Below are positions 1 through 7,097 of a stretch of 18,485 bases of DNA, piece after piece. Source of the DNA: DAXETY01 sp051155755 (lineage in GTDB: Bacteria; Desulfobacterota; Desulfobacteria; Desulfobacterales; SG8-13); the NCBI GenBank assembly GCA_051155755.1, contig DAXETY010000005.1, positions 1-18,485 on the forward strand. The letters are read 5' to 3'. The position numbers were made by a program, and so were the translations under genes. A model generated the notes under the pieces. That model was not told the origin of the DNA. It did not search any database and saw only the letters and a program-made list of their open reading frames with translations. Numbering within the stretch: the first letter of the stretch is position 1; every line of letters begins with the position of its first letter.

Positions 1-12
1 GCTCGCCTTCGC

Positions 13-897
13 TCAGAGTTTGCGCAGCACTTGCAGCGCCGCCTGCTTGATCTTCATTTGCGGATCTTCCAGCAGCGCTTCGATGTCGGCGCGAAAGGGA
101 GCGATGTCGGCCGGTTCGGCCTGGAGAAATTCCCGCAGGGCCAGCTCCCGGATGCGCGCGCTTCGATCCTGCAGGCAGCGGTGGTAGATGTCGAGATGTT
201 CGCGCACTTCGGTCAGCGTGCTCAACAGGACCAGGGCGTCGAAGCGCAGGTCGTCGTCATCCTGTTCCAAATAATCCAGGTAAACCTCGATTACGGCCTG
301 GCGCCGTGAATAAAACCGCCACAGGTTGAACAAAATGGTACGCTTCTGCTCACGCGGGCCGTTTTCCAGACGTTCGATCATCAGGTCCAGGATCCGGTCA
401 TCGCGCAGATTCGACAGCGCGTTGACGGCGGTCTGCTGGACTTTGGGATCCTCGTCGTAGAGCAGTTCGATCAGGGGTATGGTCGCCGCGGTATTGCCTT
501 CCCAGCCCAGCGCAAAAGCCGCATCGGCGCGCAAGTCCGGGTCCGGGCTTTTCAGATCCGCCAAAAGCCGGTCCATCAACGGCTGGGGGTCTTTCAGAAA
601 GGGAAATGTGACGCTGAGCTGAATGGCGGCATCGTGGCGGACGTCTTCGTCTTCATCCGGATCAGTCATAATCTGGTACAGCGGTTCGGCGACCTCCCGC
701 TTGGCAAAGCCTCCCAGCAACAGCAGCACCTGCCGTTTGAAATGCCGGTCTCCGTATGGAAGTGCCCGCAGCAACAGCGGCACGGCCGCTTCCCGTTCGT
801 TTAAAAAGCGCTCCACGTCATCGACGTACAGCCGCGCTTTCTCCAAAAGCCGCATTCGGGGTTCGAACGGGATGACGTTGCGGGTTTTCTTCCTCAC
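13..897 (-). CDS. HEAT-repeat domain protein
   Basis: Predicted 294-residue all-helical protein made of tandem HEAT repeats. Repeat-like units are visible around residues 50-75, 80-105 (EDEDVRHDAAIQL), 115-140 (DPDLRADAAFALG), 145-170 (EDPKVQQTAVNALSNL) and near the C-terminus (DRSARIRELAL; DPQMKIKQAALQVLRKL). Such repeats form a protein-binding solenoid; no enzymatic motif, signal peptide or membrane segment is visible, so it is probably a cytoplasmic scaffold or regulator of unknown partner. The start used is GTG at 897 (R-K-K-T follows); no good ribosome binding site precedes it, and an in-frame ATG at 855 is the alternative. It lies downstream of gdhA on the same strand with a gap of about 200 bp, so co-transcription is possible but not shown. 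The fold call is secure, the function unknown. Confidence 0.85.
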   Translation of the reverse strand: MRKKTRNVIPFEPRMRLLEKARLYVDDVERFLNEREAAVPLLLRALPYGDRHFKRQVLLLLGGFAKREVAEPLYQIMTDPDEDEDVRHDAAIQLSVTFPFLKDPQPLMDRLLADLKSPDPDLRADAAFALGWEGNTAATIPLIELLYDEDPKVQQTAVNALSNLRDDRILDLMIERLENGPREQKRTILFNLWRFYSRRQAVIEVYLDYLEQDDDDLRFDALVLLSTLTEVREHLDIYHRCLQDRSARIRELALREFLQAEPADIAPFRADIEALLEDPQMKIKQAALQVLRKL

Positions 898-1025
898 GGG
901 GTTATATCCACGAATTCATGGCAGTGCGCAAACATGACCGGGGGTGTAGCACACGGCCGTCAAAAATAAAAGATCGAATCGCGGGGTCCTGGTGAGCAGC
1001 AATCCGACCCGGTTGGCGTGGTATT

Positions 1026-1056
1026 CAAAAAAACAATCCGCCGGGCAATCCCGCTG
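1026..1056 (-). terminator. Weak candidate terminator after gdhA
   Basis: Read on the minus strand, about 45 bp past the gdhA stop, a short GC-rich hairpin (CGGG, loop ATTG, CCCG, at 1042-1053) is followed after 8 bases by a run of seven T (1027-1033). The stem is only 4 bp and is separated from the T run, so a Rho-independent terminator is plausible but weakly supported. Confidence 0.3.
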
Positions 1057-1099
1057 CCGTGGTCTATATCGCCATGGCGCCTGCAAAAACATCGAGTTG

Positions 1100-2449
1100 C
1101 TATACCAGTCCCTGGTCCATCATCGCATCCACGACCTTCAAAAATCCGGCAATGTTGGCACCCGCGACATAATTGTTCGGGTGCCCGTACTGCTCGGCCG
1201 CCTCGAGACAGGTTTTGTGAATACCCTTCATGATCATCTGCAGGCGCGTGTCGACCTCTTCCCGGGTCCAGGAAATTCGCATGCTGTTCTGGGTCATCTC
1301 CAGCCCGGAGGTCGAAACCCCGCCGGCGTTGGCAGCCTTGCCCGGTCCGTAGAGAAGATGGCTGTCGACAAACAGGTCGACCCCCTCGGGAACCGTGGGC
1401 ATGTTGGCCCCTTCGCACACCAGCTGCACGCCGCTTTCGACCAGGTGCTGGGCGTCACGGGCGTTGATTTCGTTTTCCGTGGCGCTGGGAAAGGCGCAGT
1501 CGGCTTTGTGGGACCAAAGCGGGTTATGATCCAGGGCCGGATCCAGCGCGGTATAGACGGCCTGGGGATATTGGTCGGCGTATTCCTTGATCCGGCCGCG
1601 GCGCATGTTTTTGAGAACCTTGACGAACTGCAGTTTCTCCCGATCGATGCCGGACTCGTCGTATATATAGCCGGAGGAATCCGACAGGGTCACCGGCTTG
1701 GCACCCAGATCCAGCAGCTTTTCGACGGTGAACTGGGCCACGTTCCCGGAACCCGACACCAGGCAGGTCTTGTCCGCCAGGGTCTGGTTGCGGGTGGCCA
1801 GCATCTCGGCGGCAAAATAAACCGATCCGTAACCGGTGGCTTCGGGGCGAATCAGGCTGCCGCCCCAATTGAGCCCTTTTCCGGTAAGCACGCCGGTAAA
1901 CTCGTTGCGCAGCTTCTTGTACATTCCGAACAAGTAACCGATTTCCCGGCCGCCGACGCCGATGTCCCCGGCCGGCACGTCGGTGTCGGGACCGATATGA
2001 CGGTAGAGCTCGCTCATGAAGCTCTGGCAGAAACGCATCACTTCGTTGTCGGACTTGCCCTTGGGGTCGAAATCCGAACCGCCCTTGCCGCCGCCCATGG
2101 GCAGCGTGGTCAGCGCGTTTTTAAAGACCTGTTCGAAGGCCAGAAATTTGAGGATGCCCAGATTGACCGAGGGGTGAAAGCGCAGACCGCCCTTGTAAGG
2201 GCCGATCGCACTGTTCATTTCCACCCGAAAACCCCGGTTGACGTGATAGCCGCCCTGGTCGTCCATCCAGGGAACCCGGAACATGATGACCCGTTCGGGC
2301 TCCACCAGGCGCTCCAGGATGCGGGCCTGGACGTAGGCCGGGTTCTGCTCCAGGACCGGCTTGACCGATTCGAGCACCTCTCCCACCGCCTGGTGAAATT
2401 CTTTCTGTGCCGGGTCCTTGTCGATCACCATCTGCAGGATGTCATCCAT
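1100..2449 (-). CDS. gdhA: NADP-type glutamate dehydrogenase
   Basis: Catalyses reductive amination of 2-oxoglutarate with ammonium to glutamate in the cytoplasm; the family is a hexamer. The 449-residue product matches the usual length of about 447 for bacterial GdhA. Visible landmarks are the substrate-binding segment GPYKGGLRFHPSV, the catalytic-lysine loop PMGGGKGGSDFDPKG (Lys near residue 122), the PAGDIGVGGREIGYLFG segment, and a C-terminal Rossmann domain (GSGNVAQF, then SDSSG after the second strand, typical of NADP-preferring enzymes). The open frame extends to 2548, but the ATG at 2449 is chosen because a GGGGGGAG ribosome binding site lies 6 bases upstream and the family N-terminus (MDDILQMV) begins there. 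It is divergent from pstC across a 533-bp gap. Family call is secure; cofactor preference is inferred from the motif. Confidence 0.95.
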   Translation of the reverse strand: MDDILQMVIDKDPAQKEFHQAVGEVLESVKPVLEQNPAYVQARILERLVEPERVIMFRVPWMDDQGGYHVNRGFRVEMNSAIGPYKGGLRFHPSVNLGILKFLAFEQVFKNALTTLPMGGGKGGSDFDPKGKSDNEVMRFCQSFMSELYRHIGPDTDVPAGDIGVGGREIGYLFGMYKKLRNEFTGVLTGKGLNWGGSLIRPEATGYGSVYFAAEMLATRNQTLADKTCLVSGSGNVAQFTVEKLLDLGAKPVTLSDSSGYIYDESGIDREKLQFVKVLKNMRRGRIKEYADQYPQAVYTALDPALDHNPLWSHKADCAFPSATENEINARDAQHLVESGVQLVCEGANMPTVPEGVDLFVDSHLLYGPGKAANAGGVSTSGLEMTQNSMRISWTREEVDTRLQMIMKGIHKTCLEAAEQYGHPNNYVAGANIAGFLKVVDAMMDQGLV

Positions 2450-2523
2450 TATCATCTCCCCCCTTGTTATCGCGTCAATGGCCATGAAAAACAGCGGATG
2501 TTTTCCCTGCGAAGCCGCAAATG

Positions 2524-2577
2524 CCGGGGCAAAATGCGGTGCTGACAATGTTTTTGCATAGAAAAGGTTTGCCCCGG
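2524..2577. repeat. Inverted repeat upstream of gdhA
   Basis: Perfect 10-bp arms CCGGGGCAAA (2524-2533) and TTTGCCCCGG (2568-2577), with a nested ATGC/GCAT pair (2534-2537 and 2556-2559). It lies 75-128 bp upstream of the gdhA start and could be a hairpin in the gdhA leader or a spaced operator. A related TTTGCCGGGGC occurs at about 2624-2634. No T run follows on either strand, so it is not an intrinsic terminator. Confidence 0.5.
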
Positions 2578-2822
2578 TACCAACCCTATTGCGCCGCTCT
2601 TTTCAATCTGATTTCCTACCAGATTTGCCGGGGCGTCACAAGCCAAATCCCGCCGATGTACCGCGAATGGCGCCGCTCGGCGATGATTTGCGCAAACCTG
2701 AAAAACGCGTGTCGTTGGCGCTCGGCGACCGCGCATGCCAGTCCAACGATTCGATTCATGATCATTTCCATTTTCACGCTCGGAAACCCGTTGGAAGCGG
2801 AAACCCGCCCCGAAATAAAAAC

Positions 2823-2851
2823 CTAGCACAAACCTAACACAATTCTAACAA
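2823..2851 (+). promoter_or_regulatory. PHO-box-like repeat upstream of pstC
   Basis: Three direct units, CTAGCAC (2823), CTAACAC (2834) and CTAACAA (2845), start exactly 11 bp apart with 4-bp AT-rich spacers, the spacing of PhoB/PhoP binding sites. A possible -10, TATACC, begins at 2864, 12 bp after the last unit, so the repeat would take the place of a -35. The same motif and period recur at the other pst promoters in this window. Binding by PhoB is inferred. Confidence 0.75.
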
Positions 2852-2883
2852 ACGAAGATTAACTATACCCGGTGCACACAAAA

Positions 2884-2935
2884 CCGGCTCCGGTGAACGG
2901 AGTCGGAAACGACTGCGCCCCGCATGGGTTGCGGG
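2884..2935 (+). promoter_or_regulatory. Structured pstC leader, alternative hairpins
   Basis: In the presumed pstC transcript a 9-bp stem (2884-2892 with 2898-2906, one G-U pair, loop GTGAA) overlaps and excludes a second hairpin of 5 bp closed by a GAAA tetraloop (AGTCG 2901-2905, CGACT 2910-2914). A third hairpin follows (CCCGCA 2919-2924, TGCGGG 2930-2935). GGTG at 2892 and CACC at 2950 could close a junction around them. It does not match a riboswitch class I recognise. It may be a leader control element or incidental pairing in GC-rich DNA. Confidence 0.35.
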
Positions 2936-2982
2936 TCGAATCGTCGCATCACCATTTAAACACAGCGTAAGCGGGTGCCCGT

Positions 2983-4371
2983 ATGCCGCCAATATTCTTA
3001 TTCGTTTCTCTGCTGCTGCTTTCCACCGCCGCCTACTGGTTCGGCCGCAGGCGGGCGTTTTCCGCCGCCGGGGGCGGTGACAAAATCAGGGACCTGCACT
3101 CCCGCCCCACCTACTACGGTGCGCTGACCGCGCTGTGGAGCGCCATCCCGGCGCTGCTCATCTTCGGGTTCTGGCTGGCCTGCGAGTCCAACATCATCAT
3201 GCACCTGGTGATCTCCGATTTGCCCGAAGACCTGCGCGCACTGCCCCCGGATCGCCTGAATTTGTTGATGAACGACATCCGCAACCTGGTCAGCGGCAAC
3301 ATCACCTCCGGGGAGATCGGCCCGGCGCTGCAGGCCGCCGCTAATCACTACCGCAATCTTCAGACCACCAGCCACGCCGCCCTGGCCGTGGTCGCCATTG
3401 CGATGGCCATCGGGGGCCTTTTGTTCGTGCGGGCCAAGATTACACCCAAGCTGCGTGCCCGCAACCAGGTGGAAACGGTTGTCAAATACATCCTGATCGT
3501 ATGCTCCACCATTGCGATTTTTACCACGATCGGCATCGTGCTCTCGGTACTCTACGAAGCCATCCGGTTTTTCAAGGCCGTTCCGATCACCGAGTTTCTG
3601 TTCGGTCTCGACTGGAGCCCGCAGATGGCCATCCGGGCCGACCAGGTCGGCTCATCCGGGGCGTTCGGGGCCATCCCCGTTTTTTTGGGCACGGCGCTGA
3701 TCTCGGCCATTGCCATGACGGTGGCGGTTCCGGTCGGGCTGATGTCGGCCATCTACCTGTCTGAATACGCCAGCCGTAAATTCCGTGCCATTGCCAAGCC
3801 GATTATGGAGATTCTGGCCGGCATTCCGACGGTGGTTTACGGATTTTTCGCAGCCCTGGTGGTCGCTCCGCTGATCCGCGGTGCCGGCGAATCCATCGGG
3901 TTGGATGTGGCTTCGGAAAGTGCCCTGGCCGCCGGTTTCGTCATGGGAATCATGATCATCCCTTTTGTTTCGTCGCTGTCCGACGACGTCATCAATGCCG
4001 TGCCGCAATCGCTGCGTGATGGTGCCTACGGTTTGGGGGCCACCCAGTCGGAAACCGTCAAGCAGGTAATCATACCGGCGGCGCTGCCGGGCATCGTCGG
4101 CGGGATCTTGCTGGCGGTGTCCAGGGCCATCGGCGAGACCATGATCGTGGTGATGGCCGCCGGCCTGGCCGCCAACCTGACGGTCAATCCCCTCAATTCG
4201 GTCACCACCGTCACCGTCCAGATCGTCACCTTGCTGGTGGGCGACCAGGAATTCGACAGCCCCAAGACCTTGGCGGCTTTCGCGCTGGGGCTGGTGCTGT
4301 TCGTGGCGACCCTGATCCTGAACGTGATCGCGTTGCACGTGGTCCGCAAATACAGGGAACAGTATGAATAA
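2983..4371 (+). CDS. pstC: Phosphate ABC transporter permease PstC (long form)
   Basis: Inner-membrane permease that pairs with PstA to form the phosphate channel of the Pst importer. The 462-residue protein is longer than the roughly 300-320 of classical PstC: an N-terminal membrane segment (residues 3-19), a second at about 46-68, and a periplasmic-type insertion to about residue 128 precede the usual permease core. The core carries the cytoplasmic EAA-like loop that docks on PstB (LRDGAYGLGATQSETVKQVI, about residues 345-364) and several hydrophobic segments to the end. The ATG at 2983 is fixed by an in-frame TAA 12 bases upstream; its ribosome binding site is weak. It overlaps pstA by 8 bp, implying translational coupling. 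A PHO-box-like repeat lies 131 bp upstream. Confidence 0.93.
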   Translation: MPPIFLFVSLLLLSTAAYWFGRRRAFSAAGGGDKIRDLHSRPTYYGALTALWSAIPALLIFGFWLACESNIIMHLVISDLPEDLRALPPDRLNLLMNDIRNLVSGNITSGEIGPALQAAANHYRNLQTTSHAALAVVAIAMAIGGLLFVRAKITPKLRARNQVETVVKYILIVCSTIAIFTTIGIVLSVLYEAIRFFKAVPITEFLFGLDWSPQMAIRADQVGSSGAFGAIPVFLGTALISAIAMTVAVPVGLMSAIYLSEYASRKFRAIAKPIMEILAGIPTVVYGFFAALVVAPLIRGAGESIGLDVASESALAAGFVMGIMIIPFVSSLSDDVINAVPQSLRDGAYGLGATQSETVKQVIIPAALPGIVGGILLAVSRAIGETMIVVMAAGLAANLTVNPLNSVTTVTVQIVTLLVGDQEFDSPKTLAAFALGLVLFVATLILNVIALHVVRKYREQYE

Positions 4372-5653
4372 AGCTGAATCCGCCGAAACCCAACCCCCGC
4401 GCACCATGGACCGGGTCAATCAGGGTCTGGCCCGGCGTTATCGCGCCGAAAAGCGCTTCCGGGCCTATGGCCTAACGGCGATTGTCCTGAGCATCATGTT
4501 TCTGGGCTTTTTGTTTTTCAGCATCTTTTCCAACGGCTACACCGCGTTTTACCAGACCTTCGTCAAGTTGGACATCTTCCTGGATCCGGACGAACTGTCG
4601 CAGGAGGCCCTGGCCACGGCCAACTACCAGGGTATCGTCAAGGAAACCCTGCGGCAGATGTTTCCGGAAGCCGACAGCCGGCAGGAAAAGCGACAGCTGT
4701 ATGCGCTGGTCAGCAGCGGCGCCACTTACCAGCTGCGGGACCTGGTGCTGCGGCAGCCGAACGTGATCGGTGAAACCGTTTCCATCTGGGTGCCGGCCGA
4801 CGACGACGTTGACATGTTCATGAAAGGCCACGTCGCCATCGATGCTCCCGAGGATGAGCGGCGGCTGAAAGACAATCAACTGCGCTGGATCGAACAACTG
4901 CAGAATGCCGGTCGGCTGGAGCTGAGATTCAACCGAACGTTTTTCACCAACGGCGATTCCCGCGACCCCGAACTGGCCGGCATCCGGGGTGCCACCGTCG
5001 GCTCGTTCTTCACGCTGATCGTCACCCTGCTGCTGTCGTTTCCCATCGGGGTGGCATCGGCCGTATACCTGGAAGAATTCGCCCCCAAAAACCGCTGGAC
5101 CGATCTGATCGAGGTCAACATCAACAATCTGGCGGCGGTGCCTTCCATCGTGTTCGGTTTGCTGGGGCTGGCGGTATTTCTGAATTTCTTCGGCCTGCCG
5201 CGCTCAGCTCCGGTGGTCGGCGGGCTGGTTTTGACCCTGATGACCCTGCCCACCATCATTATCGCCAGCCGAGCCGCGTTGAAATCGGTGCCGCCTTCGA
5301 TTCGCGAAGCCGCGCTGGGGGTCGGGGCTTCGAAAATGCAAATGGTCAGCCATCACGTGCTGCCCCTGGCTCTGCCCGGCATGCTCACCGGAACCATCAT
5401 CGGCATGGCACAGGCACTCGGGGAAACCGCCCCGCTGCTGATGATCGGCATGGTAGCGTTCATCGTCGACATTCCCGGTGGGTTAACCGACCCGTCCACC
5501 GTGCTGCCGGTGCAGATATTTCTGTGGGCCGACAGCCCGGAGCGCGCCTTTATGGAGCGGACGTCGGCGGCCATCATGGTGCTGCTGGCGTTTTTGATCA
5601 CCATGAACGCACTGGCGGTCTACCTGCGCAAGCGGTTCGAACGCCGCTGGTAG
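4364..5653 (+). CDS. pstA: Phosphate ABC transporter permease PstA (long form)
   Basis: Partner permease of PstC. The 429-residue protein has a short cytoplasmic N-terminus, a first membrane segment at about residues 37-59, then a large hydrophilic, presumably periplasmic region (about 60-205) of the type found in long PstA proteins (DUF3333-like), and the permease core from GATVGSFFTLIVTLLLSFPIG onward. The EAA loop reads IREAALGVGASKMQMVSHHV, with LPLALPGM after it. It starts inside the end of pstC (8-bp overlap), so the two are co-translated. The stop is followed by a 221-bp gap holding a second PHO-box-like repeat before pstS. Permease identity is secure; the role of the extra domain is unknown. 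Confidence 0.93.
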   Translation: MNKAESAETQPPRTMDRVNQGLARRYRAEKRFRAYGLTAIVLSIMFLGFLFFSIFSNGYTAFYQTFVKLDIFLDPDELSQEALATANYQGIVKETLRQMFPEADSRQEKRQLYALVSSGATYQLRDLVLRQPNVIGETVSIWVPADDDVDMFMKGHVAIDAPEDERRLKDNQLRWIEQLQNAGRLELRFNRTFFTNGDSRDPELAGIRGATVGSFFTLIVTLLLSFPIGVASAVYLEEFAPKNRWTDLIEVNINNLAAVPSIVFGLLGLAVFLNFFGLPRSAPVVGGLVLTLMTLPTIIIASRAALKSVPPSIREAALGVGASKMQMVSHHVLPLALPGMLTGTIIGMAQALGETAPLLMIGMVAFIVDIPGGLTDPSTVLPVQIFLWADSPERAFMERTSAAIMVLLAFLITMNALAVYLRKRFERRW

Positions 5654-5729
5654 TGGTGGTCCTTCTTGAGAGAATCATCGACTCGATCACACGGCGCATT
5701 CGCGCGATCATGCGAGGGCACACCGAATA

Positions 5730-5758
5730 TTAACACAAAGCTAATAAAAACATAACAA
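5730..5758 (+). promoter_or_regulatory. PHO-box-like repeat upstream of first pstS
   Basis: Three units, TTAACAC (5730), CTAATAA (5741) and ATAACAA (5752), start exactly 11 bp apart with AT-rich 4-bp spacers, matching the repeat upstream of pstC. It lies inside the operon, 116 bp before pstS, so pstS probably has its own phosphate-controlled promoter in addition to readthrough from pstCA. Confidence 0.72.
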
Positions 5759-5877
5759 TTGGGGATGACAGTTACCGACTCAACAGAAATACCGAGCTCT
5801 GCAACAAGGGATCGGGTTTCTGGATCAAAGGGCGTTGTACCATTAAACTATTTTTATGCCAAAAGGAGGTTCCAATG

Positions 5878-6921
5878 ATGAAGAAGATCGCCATTATCGC
5901 CGCTGTCGGCATTTTTGCCGTGGCAGCATTCACCGGGGTCGCTGTTTCCCAGTCCGCCCGGGATTACATTTCCATCGTGGGTTCGTCCACGGTCTATCCG
6001 TTCGCCACGGTGGTGGCGGAAACCTTCGGCAAGACCACCAAGTACCCCACCCCGAAAATCGAGTCCACCGGTTCCGGCGGCGGTCTCAAACTTTTCTGTG
6101 CCGGTGTCGGCGTCGAACATCCGGACATCACCAATGCTTCGCGCCGGATCAAGAAGTCCGAATTCGACATGTGCCAGTCAAACGGTGTCAAAGACATCAT
6201 TGAAGTGAAAATCGGCTACGACGGCATCGTGGTGGCCAACGCCAAAAGTGCGCCGGTGCTGAAGCTGACCCGTAAAGAGCTGTTCCTGGCGCTGGCCAAA
6301 CAGGTTCCGGATCCGAATGGTGCCAAAAAGGTGGTGCCCAATCCCTACCGGACCTGGAAAGATATCGATTCCAACCTGCCGGATGTCAAAATCGAAGTGC
6401 TGGGCCCACCGCCGACTTCCGGAACCCGCGATGCGTTCGTCGAACTGGTCATGGAAGTGGGCGCCGAGGAATTCGATTTCATCAAGGCGATGGACAAAAA
6501 AGGCTTCCGCGAAGTGGCCCACACGGTTCGAGAAGACGGCGGCTACATCGAAGCCGGCGAAAACGACAACCTGATCGTTCAGAAACTGGAAGCCAATCCG
6601 AATGCACTCGGCATATTCGGCTTCAGCTTCCTGGATCAGAACCGCGACAAGATTCAGGGGTCGCACATCGAGGGCGTCGCCCCGAACTTCGACAACATCG
6701 CCAGCGGCGATTATCCCGTTTCGCGCCCGCTGTTCTTTTACGTCAAAAAGGCACACGTGGGCGTGATTCCCGGAATGAAAGAATACTTGGGCGAATTCAC
6801 CAGTGATAAAGCCTGGGGAGAAGACGGCTATCTGGGTGAACGGGGTCTGATTCCGATGCCGGATGCGGAACGCGAACAATTCCGTCAGGCGGCGATGAAT
6901 CTGAAGTCATTGTCCATGTAA
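5878..6921 (+). CDS. pstS: Phosphate-binding protein PstS
   Basis: Exported substrate-binding protein that delivers phosphate to PstCA. A signal peptide of about 25 residues (MKKIAIIAAVGIFAVAAFTG) precedes a two-lobe binding protein. Ligand-loop motifs of the family, numbered from the ATG at 5875, are GSSTVYP (36-42), TGSGGG (65-70), PDITNASR (83-90) and TSGTRDAF (181-188). Cysteines 75 and 100 could form a disulfide. A strong AAGGAGGT site (5863-5870) precedes two adjacent ATG codons; the second, at 5878, has the better 7-base spacing, while 5875 is the alternative. It is separated from pstA by its own PHO-box-like repeat and from pstB by a strong stem-loop, so it is probably expressed above its neighbours. 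The paralog at 8267 is clearly related. Confidence 0.93.
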   Translation: MKKIAIIAAVGIFAVAAFTGVAVSQSARDYISIVGSSTVYPFATVVAETFGKTTKYPTPKIESTGSGGGLKLFCAGVGVEHPDITNASRRIKKSEFDMCQSNGVKDIIEVKIGYDGIVVANAKSAPVLKLTRKELFLALAKQVPDPNGAKKVVPNPYRTWKDIDSNLPDVKIEVLGPPPTSGTRDAFVELVMEVGAEEFDFIKAMDKKGFREVAHTVREDGGYIEAGENDNLIVQKLEANPNALGIFGFSFLDQNRDKIQGSHIEGVAPNFDNIASGDYPVSRPLFFYVKKAHVGVIPGMKEYLGEFTSDKAWGEDGYLGERGLIPMPDAEREQFRQAAMNLKSLSM

Positions 6922-6937
6922 ATCGAAGTCGCAATCC

Positions 6938-6987
6938 AATGTGCGCACGCAGGCCGGATGAATCCGAACGGCTTGCGTGCGCACGTT
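6938..6987 (+). terminator. Long stem-loop between pstS and pstB
   Basis: An 18-pair stem (6938-6955 with 6970-6987, two G-U pairs, core GTGCGCACGCA/TGCGTGCGCAC perfect) encloses a 14-base loop, starting 16 bp after the pstS stop. Only three T follow, so it is a poor classical terminator. More likely it is an attenuator or a 3' stabiliser that keeps pstS mRNA above pstB mRNA. The hairpin is certain from the sequence; its role is inferred. Confidence 0.65.
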
Positions 6988-7024
6988 TCAGCGTCTGTAG
7001 TAAACCCCGAGCGGGTCCGTATTG

Positions 7025-7052
7025 TTGACACCCCTTTCGTCCTGTCATAGTA
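7025..7052 (+). promoter_or_regulatory. Possible promoter upstream of pstB
   Basis: A perfect -35 hexamer TTGACA (7025-7030) is followed after 16 bp by ATAGTA (7047-7052), a poor -10. It lies between the stem-loop and pstB and might give basal pstB expression. A single CTGTCAT (7042-7048) resembles an E. coli PHO half-site but has no partner at 11 bp. Confidence 0.3.
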
Positions 7053-7097
7053 AGAAATTCGGAATCGGCCGCCAAGCCGGCCGCAGCCCAATGGAAA

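Larger units (their letters stand above)
2450..2982. other. gdhA/pstC divergent intergenic region
   Basis: 533 bp without a convincing gene. It holds the gdhA ribosome binding site, a perfect 10-bp inverted repeat (2524-2533 with 2568-2577), a three-unit PHO-box-like repeat (2823-2851), a possible -10 (TATACC at 2864-2869) and a structured pstC leader with hairpins at 2884-2935. Short open frames at 2521-2837 lack ribosome binding sites and recognisable protein features. Confidence 0.7.

Noticed and set aside
992..2545. A 517-codon plus-strand open frame across gdhA
   Set aside because: It lies antisense to a clear glutamate dehydrogenase and its translation has no recognisable domain; long shadow frames are expected opposite GC-rich genes.
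2884..2953. A known riboswitch class (cobalamin, c-di-GMP, tetrahydrofolate) in the pstC leader
   Set aside because: I could not match the conserved core sequences of these classes; only generic hairpins are supported.
7042..7048. CTGTCAT, an E. coli-type PHO half-site before pstB
   Set aside because: A single 7-mer with no partner 11 bp away and unlike the local repeat consensus.
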